In this document: one piece after another, positions 45,201 to 54,277 of the stretch
Layout: the number at the start of each line of letters is the position of its first letter
How positions within the stretch are numbered: the first letter of the stretch is position 1
DNA from: Leptidea sinapis
Taxonomy: Eukaryota > Arthropoda > Insecta > Lepidoptera > Pieridae
Assembly (NCBI RefSeq): GCF_905404315.1
Contig: NC_066288.1
Span: 6,534,501-6,598,500, forward strand
Direction of reading: 5' to 3'
DNA length: 64,000 nucleotides
Notes under the pieces: generated by a model
What the model was told of the DNA's origin: nothing
The model's input: only the letters and a program-made list of their open reading frames with translations
Databases searched by the model: none
Translations under genes and position numbers: made by a program

Positions 45201-48200
45201 TTTGTATTTCATCCTGAATTGCACTAAAGAACTTATAACAATTTACAGTAAATAAAGATTTTTTTGAATTTGAATTCTCATCAGTCATACTAAGAACATA
45301 CTAATTTTCTTAAATTTTAAACATTTTAATCATATTCAAAATATCTTTGTTGGTATTTTTGCATTCACTTTAATTGTATCATATTTTACTCATAAAATCT
45401 TAAGTGGACCGCGTTTACATGTTTCACATTTTTTCAAATGACAATGTCACATTGTTTTTGTTCATAACAGTCGTAACATTGACAACAAGGTTCCAACTAT
45501 TCGCTATTGTAATGCGTCGCGCCTGTAAGTTTTTTTGTCTGTGGAAATGACAGAGTTTTTTATTTATAGCAATTTAAAAAGCCAATATTCACGAATATTT
45601 AACACCAAAAATTATTCGTGTACAATAAATTCGATAACTATGCCGATATAGACGTTATTATTTTTACTGTTTTGATTATGTTAGTAAAATTTGGATTAAA
45701 GGTTATACCACCGGTGGTGACTTGTACATTACTTAAATTAAATGCCTACTAATACTAAAACAATATCAGTTTACTTCAATAATTCGCTATTATAAAACTC
45801 CTCTAGGTTTTTATGCGCAAAACACTTGCAAACGCGTTACTAATTGTAAGTATAGGTACATAAGTGTATATTCAAATTCTAATATTTTTGTGACATCACT
45901 TATTGAAAGTCAAAAAACTACCACCCATTCCAAAATGAATGCCTCAGACCTGAGAAGAATAGGCGCAACAAACTCAGCGGGCTTTTCTTTTTCATCGAAT
46001 AAATGTGTTTACAAAGTAATATTGTACAATTAAACTTATTATTTAATAGCCTGAGGGCGGTCACTCCATTCCCAATCTGTGGTATCATTAAGAAAGTCAT
46101 TAATGTTATAGTAACCTTTACCACACAAACGTTTTTTAACAATTCTTTTGAATAACGTAATACTTTTGTTTTGAACATTTTCTGGGATCTTGTTGTAAAA
46201 GCATATACATCGCCCCACAAAAGACTTACTAACTCGACTTAGCCGAGTAGTAGGCATCATCAGTTTATGTCTGTTCCTGGTGTTAACAATATGGTTATGA
46301 CAGTTTCTGGCAAATTCACTTATGTGCCTATGAACATACATTACATTATCAAGAATATATTGAGAAACAACAGTCAAGATGTTAATTTCTTTGAATTTTG
46401 CTCTCAATGATTCTCTAGGACCTAGGTTATAAATAGCGCGAATAGCCCTCTTCTGCAGCACAAATATTGTATTAATATCGGCAGCGTTGCCCCATAGCAA
46501 TATACCATAGGACATAATACTATGGAAATAACTAAAGTATACTAGTCGCGCCGTATCTATGTATACATTTAGTAACGATTTCATGAGTCTGTTGAAATGA
46601 CAAGTTTTTTAAGTTTCTTATTTATAGCAATTTAAAGAGCCAATATTCACAAATATAAAACCCCAAAATTCATTCGTGTACAACAAATTTTAAAACTATG
46701 CCGACATCTATGGAGAAATTGGCTATGTACTTTTGAAAGAAATCATGCAAGTATTATTTCATTCAATTAAAAAACCATTTAATTGTGAGTGCTAAGAGAA
46801 CTTACCACAATTATTTCTTAGTTCAAGTTTCACATCATTCCGAACTCCATTTTTGGCTGGTTCTACATCTATACCCAAATAAATAGAAATACAATAATAT
46901 CATTATTTAATTGTATAGGTACTTAAGCCAAGTAATGCAAATGGAGTCTATCTAAGATTCCTCTAGGACTATGGAGTTGTCTCAATGTTATACTATTGAA
47001 GTAAAGTATATAAATCTATTATTTAACAGAGTTCAATATTGAAACATTCAAACTAAATTTTAACTTTGAATAATGTGTGGTTTAGATAATTTTATTTTAA
47101 ATTTTCTAAGATTGGCATGTGAGAATATATTAGAGAATAAAATTATATTTATTTACCATATGGAGTGACTATAGCATATATCATAAAGCTACATTAGTTT
47201 GTAAAGGGGCTATGACATGGGGAAAGGAACTGATAAGAGACAGCCAGTTCATTTTTTAAATCATACAACAATAAAATTGCTTGGTCTACTTTTTTTTTTA
47301 TATACAATATTACATATACCGATATAAAACTAGGTCAACTTAGCATCTAAAAAAACCACAAAGGTTAACAACTAATGCTAATAACACTTAATTATATGTC
47401 ACAACTCACAACTTATGCTATAAATTAAATGAACAACAGTGAAAATATTTTAAAAGACATAAAAACGAATAAATATAACTTATAAATATGACTTAGCAGG
47501 TTCAAATTCTCTTAGCTGCTATAATTTTTGTAATAGATAATCTTTTTTGCCGCTCAATGAAGGGCAGGTCATTTAGCAAGCGAGGTATTAGGTAATCGGC
47601 AGTTCATTCGCCGTACACGTTGCAGGCCCGGAGAATTGACAACCGGTTCTGAGTTATGGTTGTTTTTGGTCTTGTTTGTATAGGATGTTCTATCTTTTGC
47701 AATCTTATTTTTTCATCAAAAAAGTATTGATTTGAACTTAATATAACACTATTCAATTTTAGGTGGCCTGCATAGTACCAGTCAAGAACCATGCATTATT
47801 ATTTTCTTTATTTTAATCCGCTATATTATAGAAAGCCTTCGTTGTCATCGAATAATAATAATAATTCTTTACTTGCATAATAAGAAGCTTACCTATATTT
47901 ACTAAGTATGTGCTTAGTCAGCCCTACTTTACATATATGAGTGTAGATGCATAATAAGTAAAGAACTTACATTACTATAACAATGTACTTATTGAAAAAA
48001 ATGCTTCCTTTACCCATGTCATATTAACGGGAAATGAGGTAGATATTCATTCCATAGTTATAATATATTTAGAAGAAAGTTACTTGACATCATGATGGTG
48101 AACAGTGAGGAATAATATTTCTGTGTTGATGATTGTGAATTTTCGAATTTGGTTGAAAAATTAGCTTTTGCAATGAGTGAATGAGATAAAATCAGTATGA

Positions 48201-50468
48201 TTAATAATGGAAATACTAAATTTAGACATCAATTGGCTATTTCACAGTGGAATGTTACATTAAAAATATAATAAAAATAGTGAGTTAGGTTAAATTGATA
48301 GTTACAAATTGATAGTAAAAAAATATTCTGAATATCATTTCAATTTGAACTATAACTCACCTGATTGTTGAACATAGTCTATCGCTGTTTCATTTTCCGT
48401 ATTAACAATCTTCCTATTTTTACTAAGGGTTTGTATTAGATTTCGTTTGGATGGTTCTAAAAATACATCAACAATGTAGAACAGAAATTAAATAAATCTA
48501 CAATATTTCAAGGACATTGTTGGCAAGTAAATCTCATACCGACTTTAGCCTTCAGTTTTGCAGTTTTTTTATTTAAAAATTTTTTCTTCAAAGCTTTATT
48601 AAGATTTGATATTTTTTGACCAGTTAAAGTATTTATATCACTTTTATTGATATCTTCAGTATGGTCTTGTTTGTGTTCCACTGCTAATGAGGCATCAATC
48701 CATGTTTCTTTAAAATTGAAGGTAGAACTACAACTTATTTCATTATGAATTTCAAATTGTGCCTTTTCAATGTATCCCACCTAGAAATGTTTTAAATTGG
48801 TATAAACTGTAACAATTCATGATAATTCTTCTTTCAAAGAAAATTTTCAGCTAATATTACTTAGTTATTTGAAATTTGGGCAGTAAAATATGTTAATATA
48901 AACATCAATGCAGCACCAGCATAACAAACAAGTGTAAAAAATAAAAATTTGTTCATTCTAATGAAGCCACATCGGTACTCGAACAGTTAGCTTAGTTGGT
49001 TAGAGCACCGGCAAAGAATGCAGGAGGTCGTGGATTCATAAAATTTTGTTTTTCAAATTTTATTTGTTCATTCTATACTATGTTTTTTAAAGTCTAAGTA
49101 GGAACATTTGATCAGAATTTTGCATATTAAATGTAAGTTTTAAAACATAACCATATTGGTACTGGTAATGGTCATACTGTTTTTGGAAATTAAAAATATA
49201 TACCTATTACGATGTTAAATTTTGAAAACTTTTGTGAGACATATTTACTTTATTTATTTAAATTGACCTTACTCTCTGTTCTTGAGTGTTGGTACCACAT
49301 CCTGATGAAGGACATCTAAATGGTCTGAAACTAGTCAGTTCCAACACCATTAATATAGAATTTTGATAAATTCTATCTAGATTCTAGGAGATAAGTTGGG
49401 AATTTTTTTTAATACTTTGTTTTGTTCTTACATTATCCTGTGTGTGTTTTCCAACTGTTTTCCAAAATAGCTCAGATTTTCTACATTTCTTTTTAAACTC
49501 CACATATCTGCATAATTCATTATGGCAACTTATGCAGAAGGTACGAGGGCCTTCACCTCCAACCTATTATTAAATATTTAAAACTTGAATTACCACACAT
49601 TGTTATATTATCTAACAACTTTTATTATTTATAAATCTATATATATAAAAATGAATTGCTGTTCCTTAGTCTCGCTAAAACTGGAGAACGGCTGGACCAA
49701 TTTGGCTAATTTTGGTCTTGAATTATTTGTGGAAGTCCAGAGAAAGTTTAAAAGGTGAATAAATAGGAAAATGCTGCTAAATTAAATAAAAACAACAAAT
49801 TTGTTTTTACTTTGATGCATACATAATTTCTATGAGAGATAATATTGACGCACGGTTTGACAGTTCTGCTGTGAAACAATTTCATTACGACAGCAGGGTG
49901 CATGCATATTTTACGAAGTAATTTTTGATGTTATGATATATTATTGAAAAATTCATATAAAAACATTATTTTATTTTTTAAATGCAGAACAATGTCTGTC
50001 GGGTCAGCTAGAAAATTTTAAAAATGAATACAGGTGGACTTAAATTAAATAAATAAACTTTAAAATATGTATTTATATCTCATTAAAAAAAGATTTAAAA
50101 AGGTAACTAATCTAACCTTTTTTAGGTTTTCACTATAATAGTTTTATCCGGTATTACTTTTATAATAGTTTTGTCCGGGAAATGAATATGGTTTTATTCT
50201 CAGTTAATGTACAAAATTTTAAGGGTAAGTAAATTAATGTAATAGTAGTAATTATCATTTATTTACAGAGCCTCATTCAATTAACCGGCTGGAATAAAGA
50301 GCGTAGACTGATATATGATAAAAAAGATTTACTTACTGTTATACCAGTGCAAAACATGAACATATCCATGGATCTCTCAGCGTCCACACAGACATTGTTT
50401 TCGTAAATTTTATTAAAGCATATTCGACATAGTACGTTGCTTGAGCTCATAATATTACTATTAGCCAT
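35814..50468 (-). CDS. ZAD and C2H2 zinc-finger protein, eight coding exons, 510 residues
   Basis: Join on the minus strand: 50468-50337, 49563-49432, 48780-48540, 48456-48361, 44517-44388, 41481-41251, 39533-39425, 36275-35814. The sum is 1533 bp and all phases agree. Residues about 12-90 form a ZAD domain (LCRIC, then FCISC), which in insects dimerises such factors. A basic, Lys-rich linker (90-200) follows. Then come about eleven finger positions from residue 203: the first lacks one Cys, the seventh (CEHC) lacks its second His, the other nine look complete. HTGEKPF links occur between the last fingers. ZAD proteins are nuclear DNA binders, often chromatin or transcription factors. The ortholog is unknown. 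The fingers interrupted by introns regain C-x2-C-x12-H-x3/4-H spacing after splicing, strong support for the model. Confidence 0.9.
36276..37274. other. Intron 7, proximal part, no further feature
   Basis: AT-rich intron sequence of the zinc-finger gene. No repeat end recognised. Confidence 0.5.
37277..37653. mobile_element. Intronic MITE, about 377 bp
   Basis: The left end CCTTTCATATTAGCACTCTT and inverted right end TCTTTTATAGTAGCACTCTT match with three or four differences and are each preceded by TA. A second inner mirrored pair ATGAAACGTGCAGTC / GACTGCACGTTTCAT lies near 37360 and 37530. Non-coding. Confidence 0.65.
38298..39090. repeat. 36-bp minisatellite, about 22 units
   Basis: The unit is near TTTGAGAAACTGTAGATTTT plus ACATTGGATTAATCTC. 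I count 22 units, with two shortened by two bases after a TTTTCCATTGGATTC type unit. Blocks of three to four units recur in order (38715-38870 and 38925-39060), so it grew by higher-order duplication. Since 36 is a multiple of three the plus strand stays open as a 12-residue repeat (FYIGLISLRNCR), but there is no proper gene context. It lies inside intron 7. Confidence 0.9.
39425..39533 (-). CDS. Zinc-finger gene exon 7 (finger 5 end, finger 6 start)
   Basis: Acceptor TCATTTTAG, donor GTGAGT. Encodes YLYKYMLEEHIIAHM, closing finger 5, and CEACGKGFRKTSSLK, opening finger 6, which ends in exon 8 (SHLKNVH). Confidence 0.85.
39653..39907 (+). CDS. Possible nested small membrane protein, 84 residues
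   Basis: A single open frame from ATG at 39653 lies in intron 6 of the zinc-finger gene, on the opposite strand, 120 bp from exon 7. It starts MDNIKLTSRPIQPTYVNG, has a soluble, Pro-containing first half and a C-terminal hydrophobic helix (IFMLLVSIMFIILGGILV) followed by KIFTTTK, as in a tail-anchored protein. Many third positions are C, unlike the AT-rich intron. AATAAA overlaps the stop. No family recognised; a GTAAGT inside the frame is a warning that it might be spliced or spurious. Confidence 0.4.
   Translation: MDNIKLTSRPIQPTYVNGNCYRAEVSRAQKFFITTDIPQLRPPETLLHQYTFINETARSIFMLLVSIMFIILGGILVKIFTTTK
40522..40765 (+). pseudogene. LINE endonuclease N-terminal fragment
   Basis: Reads LLNNVHQNIQGISSKELEIE, then LFLSCCNIDILCITEH, the start of a LINE APE endonuclease (N, then E of the TEH/ETW site). 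Frame is lost after VVSLL. This could be the 5' part of a LINE-B-type element; the rest is not adjacent. Confidence 0.55.
40825..41198. mobile_element. hAT-like MITE, 374 bp, with perfect 8-bp duplication
   Basis: ATAAATAC lies at 40817-40824 and 41199-41206. The ends CAGGGACGAGTAAAAAAAGA and (inverted) CACGGACTAGTAAAAAAATA form terminal inverted repeats. A second copy is at 44634-44989. The element lies 52 bp from exon 6 of the zinc-finger gene. No ORF. Confidence 0.8.
41251..41481 (-). CDS. Zinc-finger gene exon 6 (fingers 3-5)
   Basis: Acceptor TTACTTTTAG. Encodes CFVCDCKIANALLLQFHFRE, CLQCDRRIKKFRTMRRHQLK and CDYCGRG, ending phase 2 before GTTCGT, a weak donor chosen because it restores the C-x2-C-x12-H-x3-H spacing with exon 7. 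A hAT-like MITE ends only 52 bp downstream of the splice site. Confidence 0.85.
41581..41868 (-). mobile_element. SINE-like family B copy in intron 5
   Basis: Minus-strand copy with tail TCATAAAAAAAAGG at its 3' end and GTTTCGGTCTGAAGGGCG inside. The part between the GCAGGACGTTCAGCT and the AGGATTCTTG segment lacks about 40 bases compared with the 34.3-kb copy. Confidence 0.75.
42093..42208. mobile_element. Small MITE with TA duplication
   Basis: TGCAACTGTTG at the left and CAACAGTTGCA at the right, each flanked by TA, plus inner mirrored GGTATTAAAACAC / GTGTTTTAATACC. The centre has a near-duplicate TGTGGGTTAGAATAGTATC / TGTGGGTTATAATAGTATC. Confidence 0.75.
42337..42470. mobile_element. 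Small MITE with CCCCCTTATTCATAAT ends
   Basis: CCCCCTTATTCATAATGGTC at 42337 is mirrored by GACTATTATGAATAAGGGGG ending at 42470, then TA. Inner GCTAACTT / AAGTTAGC also pair. 134 bp, non-coding. Confidence 0.75.
42471..43109. other. Intron 5 sequence, no feature
   Basis: Intron of the zinc-finger gene; contains a run TTTTTTTTACAG near 42700 without an exon that fits the frame. Confidence 0.5.
43110..43632 (-). repeat. Interspersed repeat with GGTTCCG / AAGTGCGAGTC ends
   Basis: Plus-strand reading starts TTAGGGTTCCGTAGCCAAAT and ends GGAACCCTTGATGGGTGAGA then GCGACTCGCACTTTGCCAC. It is the inverted relative of 4686-5290 and more complete at the GGGTTCCGTAGCC end. Class unknown. Confidence 0.65.
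43633..44387. other. Intron 5 sequence, no further feature
   Basis: AT-rich intron. The plus-strand 75-codon frame at 44374-44601 is antisense to exon 5 and is rejected. Confidence 0.5.
44388..44517 (-). CDS. Zinc-finger gene exon 5 (finger positions 1-2)
   Basis: Acceptor AATTTGTAG, donor GTAATG. Encodes LCDYSSNYEALKLHLKDHW and then CQLCEYIGRDFADMVTH, whose last ligand is completed in exon 6 (HRSKH). This exon supplies exactly the 1-mod-3 length needed between exons 4 and 6. The first finger has one clear Cys only. Confidence 0.85.
44634..44989. mobile_element. hAT-like MITE, second copy
   Basis: Ends CACGGACTAGTAAAAAAGAA and (inverted) ACGGGACGAGTAAAAAAAGA; the interior matches 40825-41198 (CGACGCAAACTGATCTGTCA). 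A clear 8-bp duplication is no longer visible. It lies in intron 4, 117 bp from exon 5. Confidence 0.75.
44990..45528. other. Intron 4 sequence, no feature
   Basis: AT-rich; TTTTGAATTTGAATT near 45260 could be a LINE tail scrap. Confidence 0.45.
45530..45655 (+). repeat. Direct repeat, left copy (around LINE-B)
   Basis: Shares GTGGAAATGACAGAG / GTTGAAATGACAAG, TTATTTATAGCAATTTAAA and ATTCGTGTACAA with 46588-46712. The LINE-B fragment lies between the two copies. Confidence 0.65.
45905..46584 (-). pseudogene. LINE-B, longest fragment, in intron 4
   Basis: One open frame of 181 codons (46584-46039) covers the RT thumb and C terminus: YFSYFHSIMSYGILLWGNA, IFVLQKRAIRAIYNLGPRE, NTRNRHKLMMPTTRLSRVSK, SFVGRCICFYNKIPENVQNK and GYYNINDFLNDTTDWE. 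The polymerase palm is missing (5' truncation). The 3' UTR with AGCCCGCTGAGTTTGTTGCG and a short tail follows to 45905. It is the reference for the other LINE-B scraps. No lesion inside the 181 codons. Confidence 0.85.
46588..46712 (+). repeat. Direct repeat, right copy (around LINE-B)
   Basis: Partner of 45530-45655, adjoining the 5' edge of the LINE-B fragment. Confidence 0.65.
46713..47459. other. Intron 4 sequence, no feature
   Basis: AT-rich; nothing supported. Confidence 0.5.
47460..47800 (-). pseudogene. Possible LINE RT C-terminal scrap
   Basis: On the minus strand an open stretch reads QKIEHPIQTRPKTTITQNR, LSILRACNVYGE and, after a stop, YLIPRLLNDLPF. The rhythm of NxYGxR...YLIPxLLNxLP recalls the ends of LINE polyproteins. 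Weak and unassigned. Confidence 0.3.
47801..48360. other. Intron 4 sequence, no feature
   Basis: AT-rich; no feature. Confidence 0.5.
48361..48456 (-). CDS. Zinc-finger gene exon 4 (linker)
   Basis: Acceptor GTATTTTTAG, donor GTGAGT. Encodes PSKRNLIQTLSKNRKIVN then ENETAIDYVQQS; enters with two bases and leaves with one (phase 1). The upstream intron is only 83 bp. Confidence 0.8.
48540..48780 (-). CDS. Zinc-finger gene exon 3 (linker)
   Basis: Acceptor CATTTCTAG, donor GTATGA (phase 1). It encodes the acidic-to-basic linker VGYIEKAQF...KKKFLNKKTAKLKAKV with no domain; lysine-rich end may act in nuclear import (inference). Confidence 0.8.
48970..49075 (+). mobile_element. tRNA-derived SINE, decayed copy in intron 2
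   Basis: GAACAGTTAGCTTAGTTGG and AGAGCACCGGCAAAGAATGC keep the D arm and box A, but the T arm is shortened (GGAGGTCGTGGATTCATAAA). The AAATTTTGTTTTTC and AAATTTTATTTGTTC body follows as in the 340-481 copy. Confidence 0.7.
49287..49346 (+). ncRNA. Hammerhead-ribozyme-like motif in intron 2
   Basis: Canonical core CUGAUGA (49302-49308), one extra A, stem II GGAC/GUCU, GAAA (49327-49330), a minimal stem III AC/GU with a two-base loop and the triplet GUC (49334-49336). Outer stem I pairs UGUUGG with CCAACA, but the inner stem I pairs poorly. A related motif is at 54514-54580. Likely a Penelope-like terminal-repeat relic; activity doubtful. Confidence 0.5.
49432..49563 (-). CDS. Zinc-finger gene exon 2 (ZAD second half)
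   Basis: Acceptor TAATAATAG, 44 codons VGGEGPRTFCISCHNEL...GKHTQDN, donor GTAAGA. FCISC supplies the second Cys pair, and the helix FKKKCRKSELFW fits the ZAD pattern. Its existence is supported by exact phase match on both sides. Confidence 0.85.
49636..50011 (+). mobile_element. Helitron-like family B, compact copy in intron 1
   Basis: Begins TCTATATATATAAAAATGAA and TTGCTGTTCCTTAGTCTCGC; ends GTCGGGTCAGCTAG before A. Copies at 53578-54277 (minus) and 62998-63490 share both ends. No ORF. Confidence 0.65.
50337..50468 (-). CDS. Zinc-finger gene exon 1 (start, ZAD first half)
   Basis: ATG at 50468 begins MANSNIMSSSNVLCRICF. The exon ends phase 0 before donor GTAAGT (50336-50331). LCRIC supplies the first Cys pair of the ZAD zinc site. 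A second in-frame Met lies at codon 7. Confidence 0.85.
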
Positions 50469-51955
50469 AGACCTACCAGTTAGTCACTAGTTTATGTCCA
50501 TGTTATTAGTAATAAATATAGTGTAATATCAACATAATATACAAATCATAAATTAAGATCATAATGTAATACGTTGATTTTGAAAATGCACAAATATAAT
50601 TGCTATTATAATTATACAGATACTTATTAAAAATGAACTAATAAACTTGAAAATAGTAAATAGTAAATACAACAAGTTAACAAACATAAACAAATAAACG
50701 TCAAACATTTGAAATATTATTCTTTTTGTGATGGCTTCTGTGGAAGGGACACCATAATTTAGCCAAATCTGGTTGAAGTAAGCTGCCTCCACTACGAGTT
50801 TTATATTTTGTAAGGTGAAGATGAATTATCAAGATTTAACGGTATTGTTCAATATTAATAGATAACAGTTTTATGAGCCCATTATTCCGTGATTCTAAGA
50901 ATTCGTTACATAACAGTACAACTGTGCACGTAAAGAATAGCATAACTCTTCATCTTCCATGTGGATAGAACGGATTTACTTTAAATAACTTCACAATTAA
51001 TGGTAATCCTTCAATATGCAATGCTATTTTCTTCAAAATCGAAGTCTGAGTGAAGTTTGACCATCGTTTCATGAAAAAATTCGAGAAATGTTCACTACCT
51101 ATATAAAAATATGAGTCTTATACAAAAATCAGTAGAAAAAAAATGAGGAAGTTACGCCATTTTATTTCTAATATAACAGCCGTAGAAAAAAGGGTAAACA
51201 ACTTCATAATTTACTGGATAAAAAGTAAGCGGTTTTCAAACAAAATAAAGGCAGAAAAAGACTTGAAATGTTCAAACAGTATAATACTCTATCTAGGTCG
51301 ACCACATTATTAATGATATTTCAAAATATTCAGATACTTACTGTTTATTTTTCGATTTCTTCTACTAAAATCAATCCAGATAATAAGACTAATATTTAAT
51401 GAGCAACAAAGTTTGCAGTGTATCTAAAAAAACAATATAATTTTTGCTCAAAACATACTTACACCTTTTTTTTCAAAATGAAACATTGCTCTACATTCGT
51501 TTAGAGCAAATGTTCATTTAACCCCAATTTGTAACGTTATTGGAAATTTTAAAGTCAAAACAAACCGTCTGTCAGCATTCAACAATCTTCGCAGTCTTAG
51601 CTTTTTTAAATCAATTTTACAACACCCTGGCTAGCAGCACAATTTTTGCAACACACATAGTTAATGTGTTGTCTCTTCATATCATGCAATATTAATAAAT
51701 GAACAAACGATATGACTTGCTCTTCAATTGATCTGGAGTTATTCTTTCCATCCCTGCCGCCGTTGCACATGAGCAATGACACCCTGCCCCATACGGCAAA
51801 AGAGAAAGCCGATCTACTGTGCGCTCTTTTTGCCTCCAACTCGATTTTTGACGACAACGGATAAACACCGCTGACCATCCCGTGGTGTCAGAGCTCAATG
51901 CCTGAAGTACAGTTCAGACAGAAAACTGTTGAAAAAAAGGAGACAGTTCGGATCC
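50469..51955. other. Upstream region of the zinc-finger gene
   Basis: This should hold the promoter and 5' UTR. I see no confident TATA box. Two short frames on the minus strand (50559-50792, lacking ATG; 51606-51898) have no domain. The stretch 51700-51900 is less AT-rich than its surroundings. Confidence 0.4.
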
Positions 51956-51985
51956 GGCGGTCTTCTGGTATACCAGAAGACCGCC
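51956..51985. repeat. Perfect 30-bp palindrome
   Basis: GGCGGTCTTCTGGTA is followed directly by its reverse complement with no spacer. It runs straight into CCTAA repeats and the LINE-D element. Confidence 0.9.
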
Positions 51986-52004
51986 TAACCTAACCTAACC
52001 TAAC
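51985..52004. repeat. Interstitial CCTAA (telomere-type) repeats
   Basis: Four units of CCTAA, the complement of the insect telomere repeat TTAGG, between the palindrome and the LINE-D 5' junction. A shorter run ACCTAACCTAACC lies near 20676. Confidence 0.7.
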
Positions 52005-52007
52005 ACA

Positions 52008-53200
52008 TAGATGGGCGGCGGCTATTGAAAGCAAGGAGGAAGGCCTGGCAGTTAGCCTACATATAGCAAAGGCCTTTGATCGTGTATGGCACAAGGCGCT
52101 TCTCTCAAAACTTCCATCATTTGGGCTTCAAGAGAGCTAATGCAAGTGGACCTCCAGCTTCAGCTTCAGCGCAGCATACAGGTCGTTGTCGTTATTGCTC
52201 GGACCCGAAGCCCGTGAACGCTGGAGTGCCCCAAGGCTGTGTGCTATCTCCCACGCAGTTTATTCTGCATATCAATAATATATTGGACACCTCCAACATA
52301 CATTGCTATGCAGACGACTGCACTGGTGATGCCGTATACGTCATGCAGGTCTCTCTCGGAAAATCGTCGACCAGTGCCGGGAGAAACTTGTGTCTTCTGC
52401 CTCAAGTTTGCGCGATTACCACTAAAAAAAACCCCATTTGTCGTATCACTGTTCTTCGACAACACTTCCCTTAAAGCCTCGCCTAGTATCGGAATACTGG
52501 GTCTCGAAATCTCGAGCGATTGCCAATTACGTGGCCATCTGGAGGGAAAAGCCAAATTGGCTTCGAAGAAGCTGGGCGTCATTAATAAAGCACGGCAATA
52601 CTTCAAGCTGGCCCACATTCTAGCGCTCTACAAAGCGCAGGTCCAGCCACACATGGAGTATTGCTATCATCTCTGGTCTGCCGCACCTCAGTATCAGCTC
52701 GATCCATTTGACCGCGCGCAACGCAGAGCAGCTCGAATTGTCGGGGACCCAGAGCTCTGTGAAAGGCTGGATCACTTGGCGTTGCCTATAGGCATACGTC
52801 TATATATACGTCTATAGACGTCGTTTCATTGTGTGTCTTCTACCACATTTATCACGGGGAGTGTTCCGAAGAGCTGTTGAACCTGATTTCTACCGCCGAA
52901 TCCCACCTTCGCACGACACGCCACAAGTTAGGATATCAGCCCCACCATTTGGATGTGTGGCGGTCCTCCACAGTGCGGTTTTCAAGGAGCTTTCTTCCAC
53001 GTACTACAAAGCTGTGGAATGAGCTTCCTTGTGTGGTGTTTCCGGGACGATACGACATGGGTACCTTCAAAAAAAGCGCGTACACCTTCCTTAAAGGCCG
53101 GCAACGCTCCTGTGATTCCTCTCCTGTTGCAAGAGGGTGATTACTTAACACCAGGTGATCCGTACGCTCGTTTGTCCTCCTATTCCATAAAAAAAATGGA
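52008..53200 (+). pseudogene. LINE-D (Jockey-like) reverse transcriptase, longest copy, 5' truncated
   Basis: In three alternating frames it encodes RT block A (LHIAKAFDRVWHKALLSKLP), block B (VNAGVPQGCVLSPTQF), block C (IHCYADDCTGDAV), and then GILGLEISSDCQLRGHLEGK, KKLGVINKARQYFKLAHILA, QPHMEYCYHLWSAAPQYQLD and ERLDHLAL. After an ATACGTCTATA insertion near 52795 it resumes with LRTTRHKLGYQPHHLDVWRS and GRYDMGTFKKSAYTFLKGRQ. The 3' end is CACCAGGTGATCCGTACGC and ATTCCATAAAAAAAATGG. It is the reference for the scraps at 18630, 23850, 28745 and 61975. Confidence 0.82.
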
Positions 53201-53577
53201 TAAGTATAAGTTACATAATGATCATCATAATGATTATCATTAGAAAACAAGGTCACTACATATCTCTGTCTAGTTTTAGAAACCAATAGGGTATTATAAT
53301 AATGGGTGGGTATTATATTAATAACTGTGATAAAATAGACATGGTATTAGAGCAGGTACCTACCTAATATTTTAAATAGCGCTACTCTCATTTTAGTTTC
53401 TACCTACTGATTCAAACGAATTAAATAGAATGAGTTAATAATTCAATATCATATTCAAAACAGCCACCTCCGTTTTGTACTACATTTCTCAATTGTCTTT
53501 TGCAATCCACTTAACGATCCCAATTTAATAAGTGCTTCCCCATATCATTTGCCGCGTCTATGATTTTTATCTCAAAA
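53201..53577. other. No feature recognised
   Basis: AT-rich, nothing supported. Confidence 0.5.
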
Positions 53578-54277
53578 CTAGCTGACTCGGCAGACTTCGT
53601 GCTGCCTCAATGGATAAATAAAAAACCTAAACTTTTGTTTAAAATAAACTTAAAACAAAAAAAAGGAATCTTTTTTTTATTAAAACAAATAAAAAAAATG
53701 CTCGGTATGAATGATATTTTATAATTATTTTAGATTAATTACACATGATATTACTTGCTTACAAAACAGAGTTTACCTAAAATAATGGCCATTTATATGG
53801 TTTCAATTTGATATTTACAGACACACACAGTTATGATAAAGTCTGTTAATCAATTTAAAGCTTTCTGATATATTTTTGGGTTATTTCGTGGTGCGGTTGG
53901 ATTGAGAAAATTAATTTGTGACATCTACATAAAAATAATCTGATAGATATTTAAAAACTGAAGTTATTCTACCAACTATAGTTAGCTGAAATTAAGTTTA
54001 TTTTTTACCTCCTGTGAGATAGAAAGCTATATAGATTCTAATTAGTTATTTATTTTAAACTAGTCTTTCAATTTGATTTCTGATCGATGTTGGACACATC
54101 AAACGAAGAACAGAATTTTGGTTTATATTTATTTTTTTCCAAGAATTTTCATATTTACCTTTTGAACCTTCCCTGGACTTCCACAAGTAATTCAAGACCA
54201 AAATTAGCCAAATTAGTCCAGTCGTTCTCGAGTTTTAGCGAAACTAACGAACAGCAATTTATTTTTATATATATAGA
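53578..54277 (-). mobile_element. Helitron-like family B, 700-bp copy
   Basis: Minus-strand start TCTATATATATAAAAATAAA and TTGCTGTTCGTTAGTTTCGC, end GTCTGCCGAGTCAGCTAG. Compared with the 376-bp copy it has extra interior sequence (about 53660-54060) shared with 63200-63450. Confidence 0.65.

Noticed and set aside
50559..50792. 77-codon membrane-like ORF upstream of the zinc-finger gene
   Set aside because: It begins with GTG, is very AT-rich with runs of Phe and Ile, and has no domain; low-complexity translation.
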